From Volvox africanus (Eukaryota > Chlorophyta > Chlorophyceae > Chlamydomonadales > Volvocaceae), in NCBI GenBank assembly GCA_030268105.1, contig BSDZ01000008.1, forward strand, positions 3,348,001-3,412,000: DNA of 64,000 bases. The letters are read 5' to 3'. Each line of letters begins with the position of its first letter. The stretch's first letter is position 1. A program made the position numbers and the translations under genes. Below are positions 54,286 through 64,000 of this stretch, one piece after another. The notes beneath the pieces are model-generated. The model saw nothing but the letters and a program-made list of their open reading frames with translations, made no database searches and was not told where the DNA came from.

Positions 54286-57200
54286 TGCCACTTTCAAAAA
54301 AGGGTCCAGAGGCTTCGCAGACGTTTCTAGCCAGGTAACCCAAAACGCGACAAGTGCAATAATACAACTAAAGATCGTTCTTTCAAATTCACTATGAGGC
54401 GACTTAAGTAGATAGGCAACATAACCTGGTAAAGCCGGGACGCCAAGATTTATAGTAGTCGGGCAGATGTACAGCAAGCAATCTTGGCCACCTGTCGTAC
54501 CTATTGGGTTTAACCGCCAACTCACGCCCGGTTTTAGGAAACGCGCGTTCGTCGCATTATGGCGATCACATTCGATTGCATGACACGCTGCCCAAGCCAG
54601 TCTTCGCGTTCCTTTGATTCATTTTGGTGTGCGAAGGACGGGAAGGAGGAAGGGAGAGAGGTACCAGTAACCTTTGCACAATCCACAAGCGCACCTCGCC
54701 ATAATCATCATTATGGGGTCTGCTGAGGACCTCGGCGCATTTCCAATTATCATCAGTTTGCTGCTACGCATGCATTAACCATGTACGTCCTGTACGTAGC
54801 ATACACCGATGGCCGCCTTCAAGTCTATCATGCCCAACGGCCTGCTTACTTCAGCAATGAAGCATTCGCCCACCTCTCCACCCCAACTCACCTCTCCACC
54901 CCAACTCACCTCTCCACCCCAACTCACCTCTCCACCCCAACCCACCTTTCCACCCCAACCCACCTCCACCCCACCCCAACTCCGGAAGGCTCCATCCGCC
55001 ATCAAAGATATCACACAGAGAGGGACTTATGCCAAGGCTAAACCCCTGGCCTTCAGGGAGAGCTTTTAAGCATAGAGCAAGCTGACCTAAGCCGGTCTCA
55101 GCCGGTTAGTGCGACGACCCGGCGTTCATGTAAAGACGGGTTTGTGAAATGCTTCAGTGGTGGCGCGCGCGGAACAGGGTAAAACAATACACTCCATGCT
55201 TCCCACGTTCACCTCCCACCCTCCCCTTAGTTTCTCTCATGATGACAGTCTGCGGGGAACGCGCAACGAAGCCCTTCCAGTGCCGCCAAACGCCGCACAA
55301 GCCCGGCCAATGACGGCTATCCCGCAGGGACAGTGAGATGCCGCTCTGCGCCCTCGGGGCGGTATGGTCAGTTAACACGGACTCACACACCAGCATTCCC
55401 AATCAAATTGAGCCTCCAGAGTGTCTCCTCAAGTGTGTTCTCCCGTTGCATAGCTCGTCCACAGCACCTCGCCGCAATTTACGCGAAACCACACATATGG
55501 TCACCACACCTGGGCTTAAAGCCCCTGGGTCCAAGATGGATCAAAGCCGTACATGCTCGTACTTCTACACAATCGTTTCCCAAGTTCGCGCAGTTAAGTG
55601 TTCAGATACCGTAATTGTTTGCCTTAGGGCAAGTACGTGCAGGGGGCGATGTACTGTATGTACGAAGTACGGTGAGACGTAATACGACACAAATAGTACA
55701 GCTTTGTTGACCCTATCCCGGCGAGTCTCTAGCATTACAAATTATTGAGGCACGAGGCTGAGTTGTAATGGGTCGTAGCGACAATCCTGAAGTGAAGGTA
55801 TACGCTGCTGCGTTGCACGAACTACGTAGTTGAACTGATGGACTCTGGTTCAAAGATCACTTTGATGGTGACTATGAAGTGGGAGCTCACGGCCGCCCCC
55901 GATCAGTTCAGTTTCAATAGTGAGCAACCGGGGACTAAGATGTGCAGCTACTTGCGGCAGTGACATGCAGTGAATGCAAGCACCCAAAGACTGCAAGACA
56001 TACATCTCACCGAAGGAACTAACCCGAATGCGTCTTGGCATGTGTGTGGCCGCTAGCTGTGGGTAGCCCCATGCATGGGCGGGAGCGGAAAGCGGAGTGG
56101 TACCAGGTCTGTGCAACGTAGGCTGCGTACGACGAGTCGCATATCGTACTCGACCATCCAAAATACGCGGACATTTAAGCTTAATAACTGTGGGACCTTG
56201 GAGCGAGCTGTTGCTCCAGCAGGATGGCGTATCGACACAAGTATGCGGTTCGGGTATTGAGAGTCATCGGTGTCTAGCACGCACACTGAGCTCGTAGGGG
56301 ATGGTAAAAAAGCGAGATTTGCTGGTTATGTGAGTAATACAACGCGTCTCCGAGCTCATGAGAAAAGTATCCCGTGTTAAGCAGATGTAGCACACGGATA
56401 GGAGTCAACCTGGCTTAGGTCCACCGGCTGAACCCACATCTCTTGCAGACGCCATAGCCCCGTGCGATCTGTTCGGCAGCAATGTGTGGCAGTACGTACC
56501 AGGGCTCGGTACTGCACGCAGGCTATGTACTGCATATCGTGAGACGTATGTGCAGGGAGGACGAATGCGGACGAATCCCGTCGTCAGGCCAGCAGGCTCG
56601 TCAGTCACCCAGCTCGTCCCCAGTCATGTCTCTAATAAATCGCACGTGGAAATCAGCCTGGAAACGTCTTATTGCCGCATGCGGCTGCCAATCCTTTGCG
56701 GCTTGTACGATGCGGGAGGTGGGGAAGGTCTTGTCAGGAACAGGAAATGCATGGGAAAAGCACCTCATGTGCTTATATCAGGGCACAGAAGCCGTTCTTC
56801 CCTCAATAAAATTTAGCGTTTTAGCCGTGCGGTGATGTCAGTAGTTATGCTCGTGGCTTATGGCAGTATGACGAAGAGGCGTCGAGATGCCTTTCATGTC
56901 AGCGCGACATAATGAGACGCGAATCGGTGCTACCGTACCGTATGGCACGATCCATGGCTCCAATATCCGAGCCGTAAAGCAGGTGAATAAATGAATATGG
57001 ATCGAAATGATTTCAAATCTACGTAAAGGAAGTATATGTGACGGCGACGAAGTAATCAAACTTGGCTGAAACGTAAGGATGTCGCAAAAGATGTCAGTAA
57101 AATACACTAGCTAGCCGAAAAGATGCCAATTGTCATTACGTATTGCTTGATGAAGCTAATTCAGGACAAGGACCCTGCACGGCTGTGCAACATCCCAAGG

Positions 57201-57539
57201 TGCCTCTCTTGGCACTCAGGTCGGCCTCTTTGTTTTGACAGGATGAATGGTCTTGTAACAAACCCATAAAAACAAAAATTTCCTTACATAATTGCGCTGA
57301 AAATAATTTATTCGACGAATATTGTTAAGTTGCATCCCGCTCAGAATGATGGCCTAGCTGTATGGTGATACAGACTGTCCGAGCGTTTTTCCTTTAAGTA
57401 GGTATCATAATTATAGACTTACTTAACTGATAATTGTCCGAACGCTCATTTCTACACAATGCATATTTAGAACATCCCCGCTGAGCACGGGCACTTATGG
57501 CCCAGGACTCGTCTCCAATGCCCACCTTCAACCTTTCAG
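54286..57539. other. Long region without recognised genes
   Basis: It holds an 18-bp minisatellite (54871-54960). Otherwise both strands are broken into short open frames with no domain or consistent splice chain. Some short GTACG/CGTAC-rich palindromic patches occur around 55640-55690 and 56500-56560. Confidence 0.4.
54871..54960. repeat. Minisatellite, five 18-bp units
   Basis: Five head-to-tail copies of CACCTCTCCACCCCAACT (the last two carry small changes), followed by a shorter degenerate copy. In one plus-strand frame it would encode a six-residue repeat (PTHLST), but no gene model includes it. Confidence 0.9.
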
Positions 57540-57892
57540 GTCACAGGATTTACTTTCATTGACCTTTACCAGCCGAAGAGTTCGTGGAGCCAGCAGCCAC
57601 CGCGAGCGTGGCATCAAAAAATGCACCCCACGGGGGATCTGGCCCTACTTGTCACAGAAGAAAAACGAATTACACTGATAGAGAAGATGTGAGTTGTTTG
57701 GAACAACTGCGTACGTCCAGCCGTCGCTTTGGACGACACTGACTAGAGCCTAACACTGCGAGCTCCTCTTGAATGTGCAGAGTAGAAGAGTTAAGAAATA
57801 TTCCAACAATTACTGGTGAGGATATCGGGAAGGAGGTCCAGCGGACGGTGGTCCAGCTGGAGTTGGATGTTTACAACTCTGCCGCAAGCATG
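57540..57892 (+). CDS. Two exons of an unrecognised gene (possibly the 5' part of the Gln-rich gene)
   Basis: Exons 57540-57688 and 57781-57892 have good acceptors (CTTTCAG, GTGCAG) and donors (GTGAGT, GTAAGG) and join in phase. They encode FTFIDLYQPKSSW, HPTGDLALLVTEEKRITLIE and NIPTITGEDIGKEVQRTVVQ, followed by a predicted helix (LELDVYNSAASM). The second exon ends in phase 0, as the exon at 59082 begins, so these may be upstream exons of the Gln-rich gene. An open stretch at 58154-58384 (KFFLMQAIQAKQIAGSASFL) could be an exon between them but has only an AAG acceptor. No family recognised, and the start codon was not located. Confidence 0.45.
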
Positions 57893-59041
57893 GTAAGGCA
57901 ACAGAACATGTTTACATGTCATTTTGCGGTAAATGCCTGCGGCATGGTAGCTTACAGCGCCTTAAATTAATGCCTATCAACGGGAGGTCTCCGGCAAGGG
58001 CATGCGGTCATAATTTTTGGAACAGGAGCACAGTGGTAATTATTTTTTCGTTTTGATAATTTTGTCGTTCGGCGAATGACGGCAAATGATGTGCCCGACT
58101 CCAGCGTGGCGTTCGACAAGCATTCAAGGAACTAAGGAGTCCTTCCTCTGACTTTGCATAAGTATATAATTTATGCCCGCAAATTTTTCCTCATGCAAGC
58201 CATCCAGGCCAAACAGATTGCTGGAAGTGCGTCCTTTTTGGCCACTTTGGAAGCATCTGTTGGACAACGCGTTTCAGTTTATATTGCTCTTACAAAATGT
58301 AATTTCACAGTAGGCGCCGGTGCAGGCGGTAGACGTTATTTGATGGATAGAAGCGCAGTGTTGGCTCGAGCGTCTTGGCTAGTTTAGGCAGTGCAGCTCG
58401 TGAGGCGCATGTGTTGGACAACTCATGTTTATGAGAGCCCTGGAATAGGTGGCTCTATGATGGCAAAGATGTGGCCTGAGCTAGGAACTTTGTCATACGG
58501 CGTCAGCGTCAGCGCCTACACGTGAAAAGAATTCTTGCATGGGTAGACATGCCGCTTCGCCTTAAGCGTCCTCAGAAGGACCTATCCATGCAGAGTAGTT
58601 ATCTAGACAGTTGCAAGCGCTCGCGCGTCCGACTAGGGCGATCGGCTGTAGCAGCGGCTGCTCCTTCCTCGGAGATTTTCCCACCTTTTTAAGTCCGTTG
58701 ACGAAGACAACCCGGGCTCGAGGCCGCTTATTAAGGCCTGGCAGCTCACGGCGTGGACGAACTGCCAGCTTCTGCTCGTCGTCATTGTCATCGTCGTCAG
58801 GATTATTAACTACTGTTTTCTTCGTTACTGTATTGTCATCCCTTTGGCTACTAACTTCTTCCTATTTTCACGCCACGCCTGTATCTCCGCGTCTTGTTTC
58901 CTGCTCCATCGCCGCACACCCTGCCGTCTGCCCCTCCCACGCGTCGGCATCTGACACTAATGCCGGTGCGGTCACGATGCCCTACCTGGTGCATGCAGCG
59001 CGGCTTTGTCTCTTCCAATCTTCGTCCTTCCCCCCTTATAA

Positions 59042-59079
<38 letters not shown>

Positions 59080-59081
59080 AG
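57893..59081. other. Probable intron or intergenic stretch, with a (CCCCGA)n tract
   Basis: Between the exon ending at 57892 and the one starting at 59082. It includes the doubtful open stretch 58154-58384 and, just before the 59082 acceptor, a hexamer array (59042-59080). Confidence 0.35.
59042..59080. repeat. (CCCCGA)n tract at a splice acceptor
   Basis: About six copies of CCCCGA immediately precede the CAG acceptor at 59081, so the array doubles as the pyrimidine-rich tract. Confidence 0.85.
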
Positions 59082-59715
59082 GGTGAATACTTCAATGCGC
59101 TGGGCACAAGGACAACCCGGCTGCGAGCCCAGCTGCTCCAAACCGCGGCACGTGTAGCTGGCGGTACGGTCGCGGCAGATGCAGCCGCCACGACAGAAGG
59201 GGATGCGGAGGAGGCAGAGGAGAAAGCACAGGTTGTCCCCGTCAGTGGTGAGTTGTCGTGCGTAGCACGTCTTACAGCGTACCCTGCTGCGAAAGGCTGT
59301 TGCAACGTATTGGGGGGAGGGGGGGAAAGGAGGGAATAACATGGACGTCTGCCGTCCGATTGCGTAATATTGCATCCCGCGCATGCACCCCTCGCACACG
59401 CGCGCCTACGACCTTCTCGTTCATATCCTGATCAGGAGCTGCTGGCCAGCTATCATCAGACCAACCCACACGACCGCAAGTTGGAGCTCAGGCCCCGAGC
59501 TGGAGCCCTGCCCAGCCTCCGCAGCAGCCGCGGCGCCAGCACCTGCAGCAACCAGAGGCAGCGCAGACGCTGCAGCAGCAACAGCGGCGTCGGCGGCCGG
59601 CGGCTGCGGACGATTGGAGTGATGCCGGCGCAGTGCTGGGGCCCATGGTGGCGGTGACGGCGGCAGGGAGTGCAGAAGCCGCGGGGCCGTTGGACCTACA
59701 TTTGAAAATCTCAGC

Positions 59716-59753
<38 letters not shown>

Positions 59754-62254
59754 TGCAACAGCAGCGGGAGCAGCCTCGGGGTGGACTGGGAACAGAGGAG
59801 GGGGAGGTTGAAGAAAAAAGGAGTCACTCCACGGAAGGCTCATGTACAGTGGGGGGGACGGACAGAAACTTAGTCGGTGCGGCGGCTGCCACCGTTGTCA
59901 CCGCTGTCGGCGGTGCGCCGGGCGCTCCAGGAGGGGACCCGATGCATCAGACGCACGCGTCAAACCCCGCAGCAGAATTTGTGCCGTATACAACGCCGCT
60001 ACTGCATGGACAGACCTCGGCAATCATCAGTGAGGTGGTCAGTGGGGCCAGGAGCCCAGCTCCAGGGATGGCACCGCCAGAGACGCAAGGCCCAGCGGTA
60101 AGTTGGTCGGCATGCTGCTCGAGGAGCTGTACGCTGTACGGTTGTCCTAACCCGGGTGAAGGGGCTGAAGGAGCACATGGAAGGGCTCAGCACTGAATCG
60201 TTGCGATGGGGATGAACCCTAGGTCCGTAATTTCCCCAAATTAGACACCCGACTTCACATGTCTCGATTCTGAGCAATAGATACGACAAAATCATGAACG
60301 AGATGGCCAACGGCTGCCTGCATGCACCGGTGCTCACCGATACTTAGCCTCAATCAGCAGCTGTGCCAGCGGGTGCAGAAAACACGCGCTGAAGGGGCAG
60401 TAACACAAGAGCTGCAGTTCCTTGGGGACGATTGAAACGATTAGCCCTGGTACTTAACGGGTGTCCGTCTGGGATGTCCTCACAGGCGCCATACGATGGA
60501 GCTCCTGGCGCGGCCGGTAATGGTCTCATTCCAGCCTTCGGCGGCATAGTCTTTCTGTACGACAACGATTGTCCAGGTGATGAGGCACGCCTGCGGGGAG
60601 ATAGCGGGGACCGCAGCAGCAGCGGGAGCGGCAGCGTGTCTTTCAGGCCCATACCATCGGAGCTACAGCCGCAGCAGCAACAGCAGCCGCAGCCATGGCC
60701 AGGACCTGCTAAACTGTTGCCGTCTCACGAGTTTGTTGGCGAAGGGGATGGGCGGGGCGGTGAGGGTGATGGAACACGCGACGTTCATCATCCCCCACGT
60801 GAAGCGCAAGGGGTTCCAGCTGGCGCCCTCACGACGTCATCCCGGCCGCAGCACGATACGGTACAGTCGGGCGTCGGTCCGTACAACGCAGAAAGGTTGG
60901 CAGGCGCCGTCATGACCGAGATGGGCGGGCGTCCCGTACAACAAGGCACGGCTGAGCGCCTGCCTCATCAGCGCCAACCGCCAACGGTTGACGAGCCAAA
61001 CTTGCGGCCGCAGCAGCCTCCGCCGCTCCTGCTGCAACAGCAAGACCTTTGGGAGTGTCAAATGCCGCGAACATCTTCGTTGACGAAGGCTTACCTCCGC
61101 TTGCGGCCGCGATCACATCAAACTGCTTCCGCAGGTGGCGCCGGGCCCCGCGATGAAAGCGGCTGCACCAGTCGTCCATTCGAGTGCCTGACGTCAACGG
61201 CGGGCCCCTTGGGCCCTATCCTCCGTACCGCCAGTTCGCCGGCTCGCGCTATGGACTGGCCGCAGCCGCAGCCGCAGCAAGAGTCCCTGCTGCGGACTCA
61301 GCCTGGCGCTCTAAATCGTGCACGTCTGGAACCCAGCCCGCAGTCGGATGCGGCGGCAGCGGCGGCGGCACAGCTGCAACCCCGCCAGAGGGTTAGCGGC
61401 GGCGGGGATGTCAAAGGCGGTGCCGAGGTCGTAGGGCCGTCGTGGCCAGAACATCCTACGTTCCCGCGTGCGGCGTACACTTTTATACGGCATGCGTCTG
61501 ACTCTCAAGTCCTCGCCGCACGAGAGGAGCAGGGATACGAGCGCTGGAGAGGGCTGACGAGCCGCGAGCTGTCTCCGCCCCCCGCGATAGACACCGGCCT
61601 GCGTCGCTCTGCGCAGCCAGTGCTGCGTTTGCAACCGCTGCGGCGGAGCTCCAGCGAGATCTCGCAAGACGGCGGGGCCGTCAGGTTGAGGCTAAGGACA
61701 CAGGTCCAAGCAGGACGGCCTTCGGATGCGGTAGTGACAGCTACAGTGTGCGACAACAGAGCCGGCGCCGGTGACGCTATCCTTGAACTTGCCAGGCAGG
61801 AAGGTGTCCTGGAAGGGATGCGGGGGACAGGGACGAAGGTCATGCCCGCGGCGTCGGCGGCGGTGACGGCGGCGACGGCAGTGATGACTGCACCGTCCGC
61901 GGCGACAGCGCCACCCCTGGTGCCGCAGGCTACGGTGCCTCTCCCCAGGATTGGAGCATCAGCGATGTGGACTCCGGCCTGCGACGTCCCGAATGTAGAC
62001 ACCGTTATGGTGGATGCCTTCAGCTGCTGCGGCCAAGCAGTACCGCCAGGGGCACCGGCGGCCCAGCCCCAGAGCGATTGCGGCGTCGTGCCGCCATCTC
62101 CTACGGGGCCTAATTCGCAACTGGGGCTCCTTGGCGCGCATAGTTGCCTGGGACCCACACCGCAGCCAATGACACCCCCCTCCGGCAACAGCACCCAACC
62201 TGATGGCCAGCATCACCAACAGCAACAACAGCGACTTCTCCTCCACCAGCAACA

Positions 62255-62289
<35 letters not shown>

Positions 62290-64000
62290 TAAGGAAGGCT
62301 TCAATCCCACCGTCCGGGGAAGACCACCGCCAGTCGTTGCTGCCTTTGCAGCCGTTGTCGCCTCATCAACCACCACCATCGGGTCACACACTGCACGCGC
62401 GGCATGGCCAGATCCGTTCTGTGAATGCCACCCTCCCGCCAGAGGTGAGTGGCACACGCCCAAGGACGGTACTTGGGCGCTGGTGGCACTGGTGCCGCAG
62501 TTTGTTTGTTTAGGTTTCCTTAATATTGTTTGGCTAAATCTTGATTTATGGGCATGGATAGTCGTCGTAGATATTTGGCAAGCCTAGGTTGGGGTCTTTA
62601 ATGATATAAACAGGACGAAAAAGGCAGGGTTCAGCTGGGCTGAAAGCCTGGCAGAGGGCCTCCGGGGACGGTCGTGCTGGGCATGCGCTGCGGCCTGGGG
62701 TTGCCGGGACAGCGTAATTAGTCATCAGGTGCAAACAAGTAATGAATGATTCGCATGCCACCAAAATCGTCTTGGCATATTTTGTATTATGAAATCGGGC
62801 CCTAATGGATTTCCGGTCCGTCGGGAATGTATGGAGGGCATCCGCATGGCTTGTGTCCTGCCATATGCCGATGACCTCTGTTACGTGAAATAGAGGTCAT
62901 CGATATGGCAAGTTACGGCTTTACGGGCAATAAACCCTGATTTTTCTATTAAACTGTTGCAAAGCTTTAATGACGAGCTCATGACGTTCCGCGCATATGT
63001 GTAACTGAATACTTGCGCGGGCACGCGCGCGGCGATTGCGCCAGGCTTCCACCAAGAAGCTCCATACTGATGCATGAGCGTTTATTCGGTATTTATGCTT
63101 TAATAAGTCTCAAGCCGGAATGCACATTTGGCGATATTTGCGACTGATTCAACCCCTTCCAAGCTTAGGACAACCGTACATGCGAGCATCGATGACTAAG
63201 TCGGCCAGGATGATAGACATCAAACGTCCGCTATCCTCAAAACCTCTACAACGAAATATTGAAGCATTATCGCGTGATGCTGCACGGCTGCTGGTCCATG
63301 GTCACCAACCTTGCCTCCGTCTAATCCGTGGTCATCACGACACCGGCCCTTTTCCTCACTATATATTCATCTGCCTGACCTTCCCCTAATGCTGCCCGCT
63401 GCCCCGTGTCCCGGCCATATTGTCTCGCGTCTGTGCTGCCTACCTGACTGGGGCGGCCGCTCCGGTGTCTTCCCCCAGCAGCACCAGGAGCCCCTCACTG
63501 AGCCTCAGGTTGAGATTCTGCCAGCGCCAGGACAACCACAACCACAACCAACGCAGCTGTCAGTCCGGGGACAGCTCCCGCCACTGCAGTTGCGGCAGCT
63601 ATTGCTGGCGCAGCACCAGCACCTCCACCAAACGCCACAACCGCGCCATTCCCAGCCCCAGCAGGTCGCACCGGCGATGTCCCCTGTGCCGCCACGCCGG
63701 GTAAGACACCAGAAGCAGGCTCTGGAGTTGATACAGGACGTACGTGTCGGTCGTGGCAAAACGGCACTATCGCGGTTATTGTTGTCGAATGATTGCATGT
63801 CCCGTACAAAGCCAGTCAGGACACGCGCCGCTGCCACCTGCGTACACGGGCCTGCTACTTCCATCGTGAAAAGTGAACAGTGAAAAGTACGATGTGTCAT
63901 TCGGTAACATGAGATATGTGTGTATTCACGCGCGTGTGGATCTCCACAGGCCAAGTCTCCTCGCGCGAGCCTCGAGATCAGATCGCCTGCCATGTCAGCA
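59082..64000 (+). CDS. Large Gln/Pro/Ala-rich protein, unknown function (runs off window)
   Basis: Exons in phase: 59082-59247, 59436-60097, 60486-62444, 63479-63700, and one starting at 63950 that continues past the edge. More than 1000 residues are covered. The first exon is ordered-looking and helical (GEYFNALGTRTTRLRAQLLQ). The next two are low complexity with polyglutamine runs (59716-59748, 62248-62289), Ala-rich patches and Pro/Gln stretches. A few conserved-looking islands occur: GNGLIPAFGGIVFLYDNDC near the start of exon 3 and EHPTFPRAAYTFIRHASD in its middle. Such architecture is common in volvocine transcription regulators and RNA-binding scaffolds, but no domain confirms this. All joins use GT-AG with good donors (GTGAGT, GTAAGT, GTGAGT, GTAAGA). 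The 5' end is unresolved. Confidence 0.6.
59716..59748. repeat. (CAG)n run coding polyglutamine
   Basis: About 11 uninterrupted CAG/AGC triplets in the coding frame of the Gln-rich gene. Confidence 0.9.
62248..62289. repeat. (CAG/CAA)n run coding polyglutamine
   Basis: A mixed CAG/CAA run of about 14 codons near the end of the long third exon of the Gln-rich gene. CAA interruptions at its left end suggest it is older on that side. Confidence 0.9.

Noticed and set aside
54871..54960. Hexapeptide repeat frame (PTHLST)n as a repeat protein
   Set aside because: The frame has no credible start, splice context or flanking coding sequence; the repeat alone creates it.
58588..58692. ATG frame beginning MQSSYLDSCKRSRVRLG as the first exon of the Gln-rich gene
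   Set aside because: It runs into a stop with no clear donor and no link to the 59082 exon.
61505..62194. Long minus-strand open frame of about 230 codons opposite the Gln-rich gene
   Set aside because: It is the antisense of a GC-rich low-complexity exon; the plus strand has the phased exon chain and codes the polyglutamine.

Overview
The window is nuclear DNA of a green alga, most likely a volvocine (the Chlamydomonas/Volvox/Gonium group). The reasons are genes split into many short exons with GT-AG introns, TGTAA motifs downstream of several stop codons, Gln/Ala/Ser/Gly-rich low-complexity protein regions, a plastid-type FtsHi gene, and a Ty1/copia element resembling Volvox Osser. No prokaryotic operon, CRISPR array, phage, rRNA or tRNA gene was recognised. 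Exon models below were assembled by hand: splice sites were accepted when the GT-AG boundary, the codon phase and the protein sense all agreed. No expression data or database search supports them.

Left part (0-22 kb). A short protein-kinase exon (363-464, -) and the C-terminal exons of a plasma-membrane-type Ca2+-ATPase (2200-2828, -) precede a decayed Ty3/gypsy-like element (about 3.4-6.9 kb). Part of that element is inverted in place, and its integrase is followed in the same frame by a PHD finger. Next come a complete short-chain dehydrogenase (8529-10805, +), a convergent class I methyltransferase-like gene (11621-13803, -), an unrecognised five-exon gene (14993-17504, -) and a complete cornichon cargo-receptor gene (18549-20032, +).

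Middle (22.6-33.4 kb, -). This is one long gene of more than 20 exons for an FtsH-like chloroplast AAA protein. Its ATPase motifs are intact, but both histidines of the HEXXH zinc site are replaced, so it is an FtsHi pseudoprotease.

Right part (36.6-54.3 kb). Two paralogous zinc-finger genes of unknown function, A (36652-39617, +) and B (50915-54285, -), face each other. Between them lie an apparently intact copia retrotransposon (40498-45066) and a nucleoside hydrolase gene (45889-49695, +) with long insertions. From 57.5 kb to the right edge, exons of one or two + strand genes encode a helical segment followed by a very long Gln/Pro/Ala-rich protein that runs off the window.

The genes do not form a pathway. 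The most notable items are the FtsHi pseudoprotease, the PHD-finger gypsy remnant, the paired zinc-finger family with acidic LxxLL-type tails, and the young copia element whose primer site matches the anticodon arm of an initiator-type tRNA-Met.
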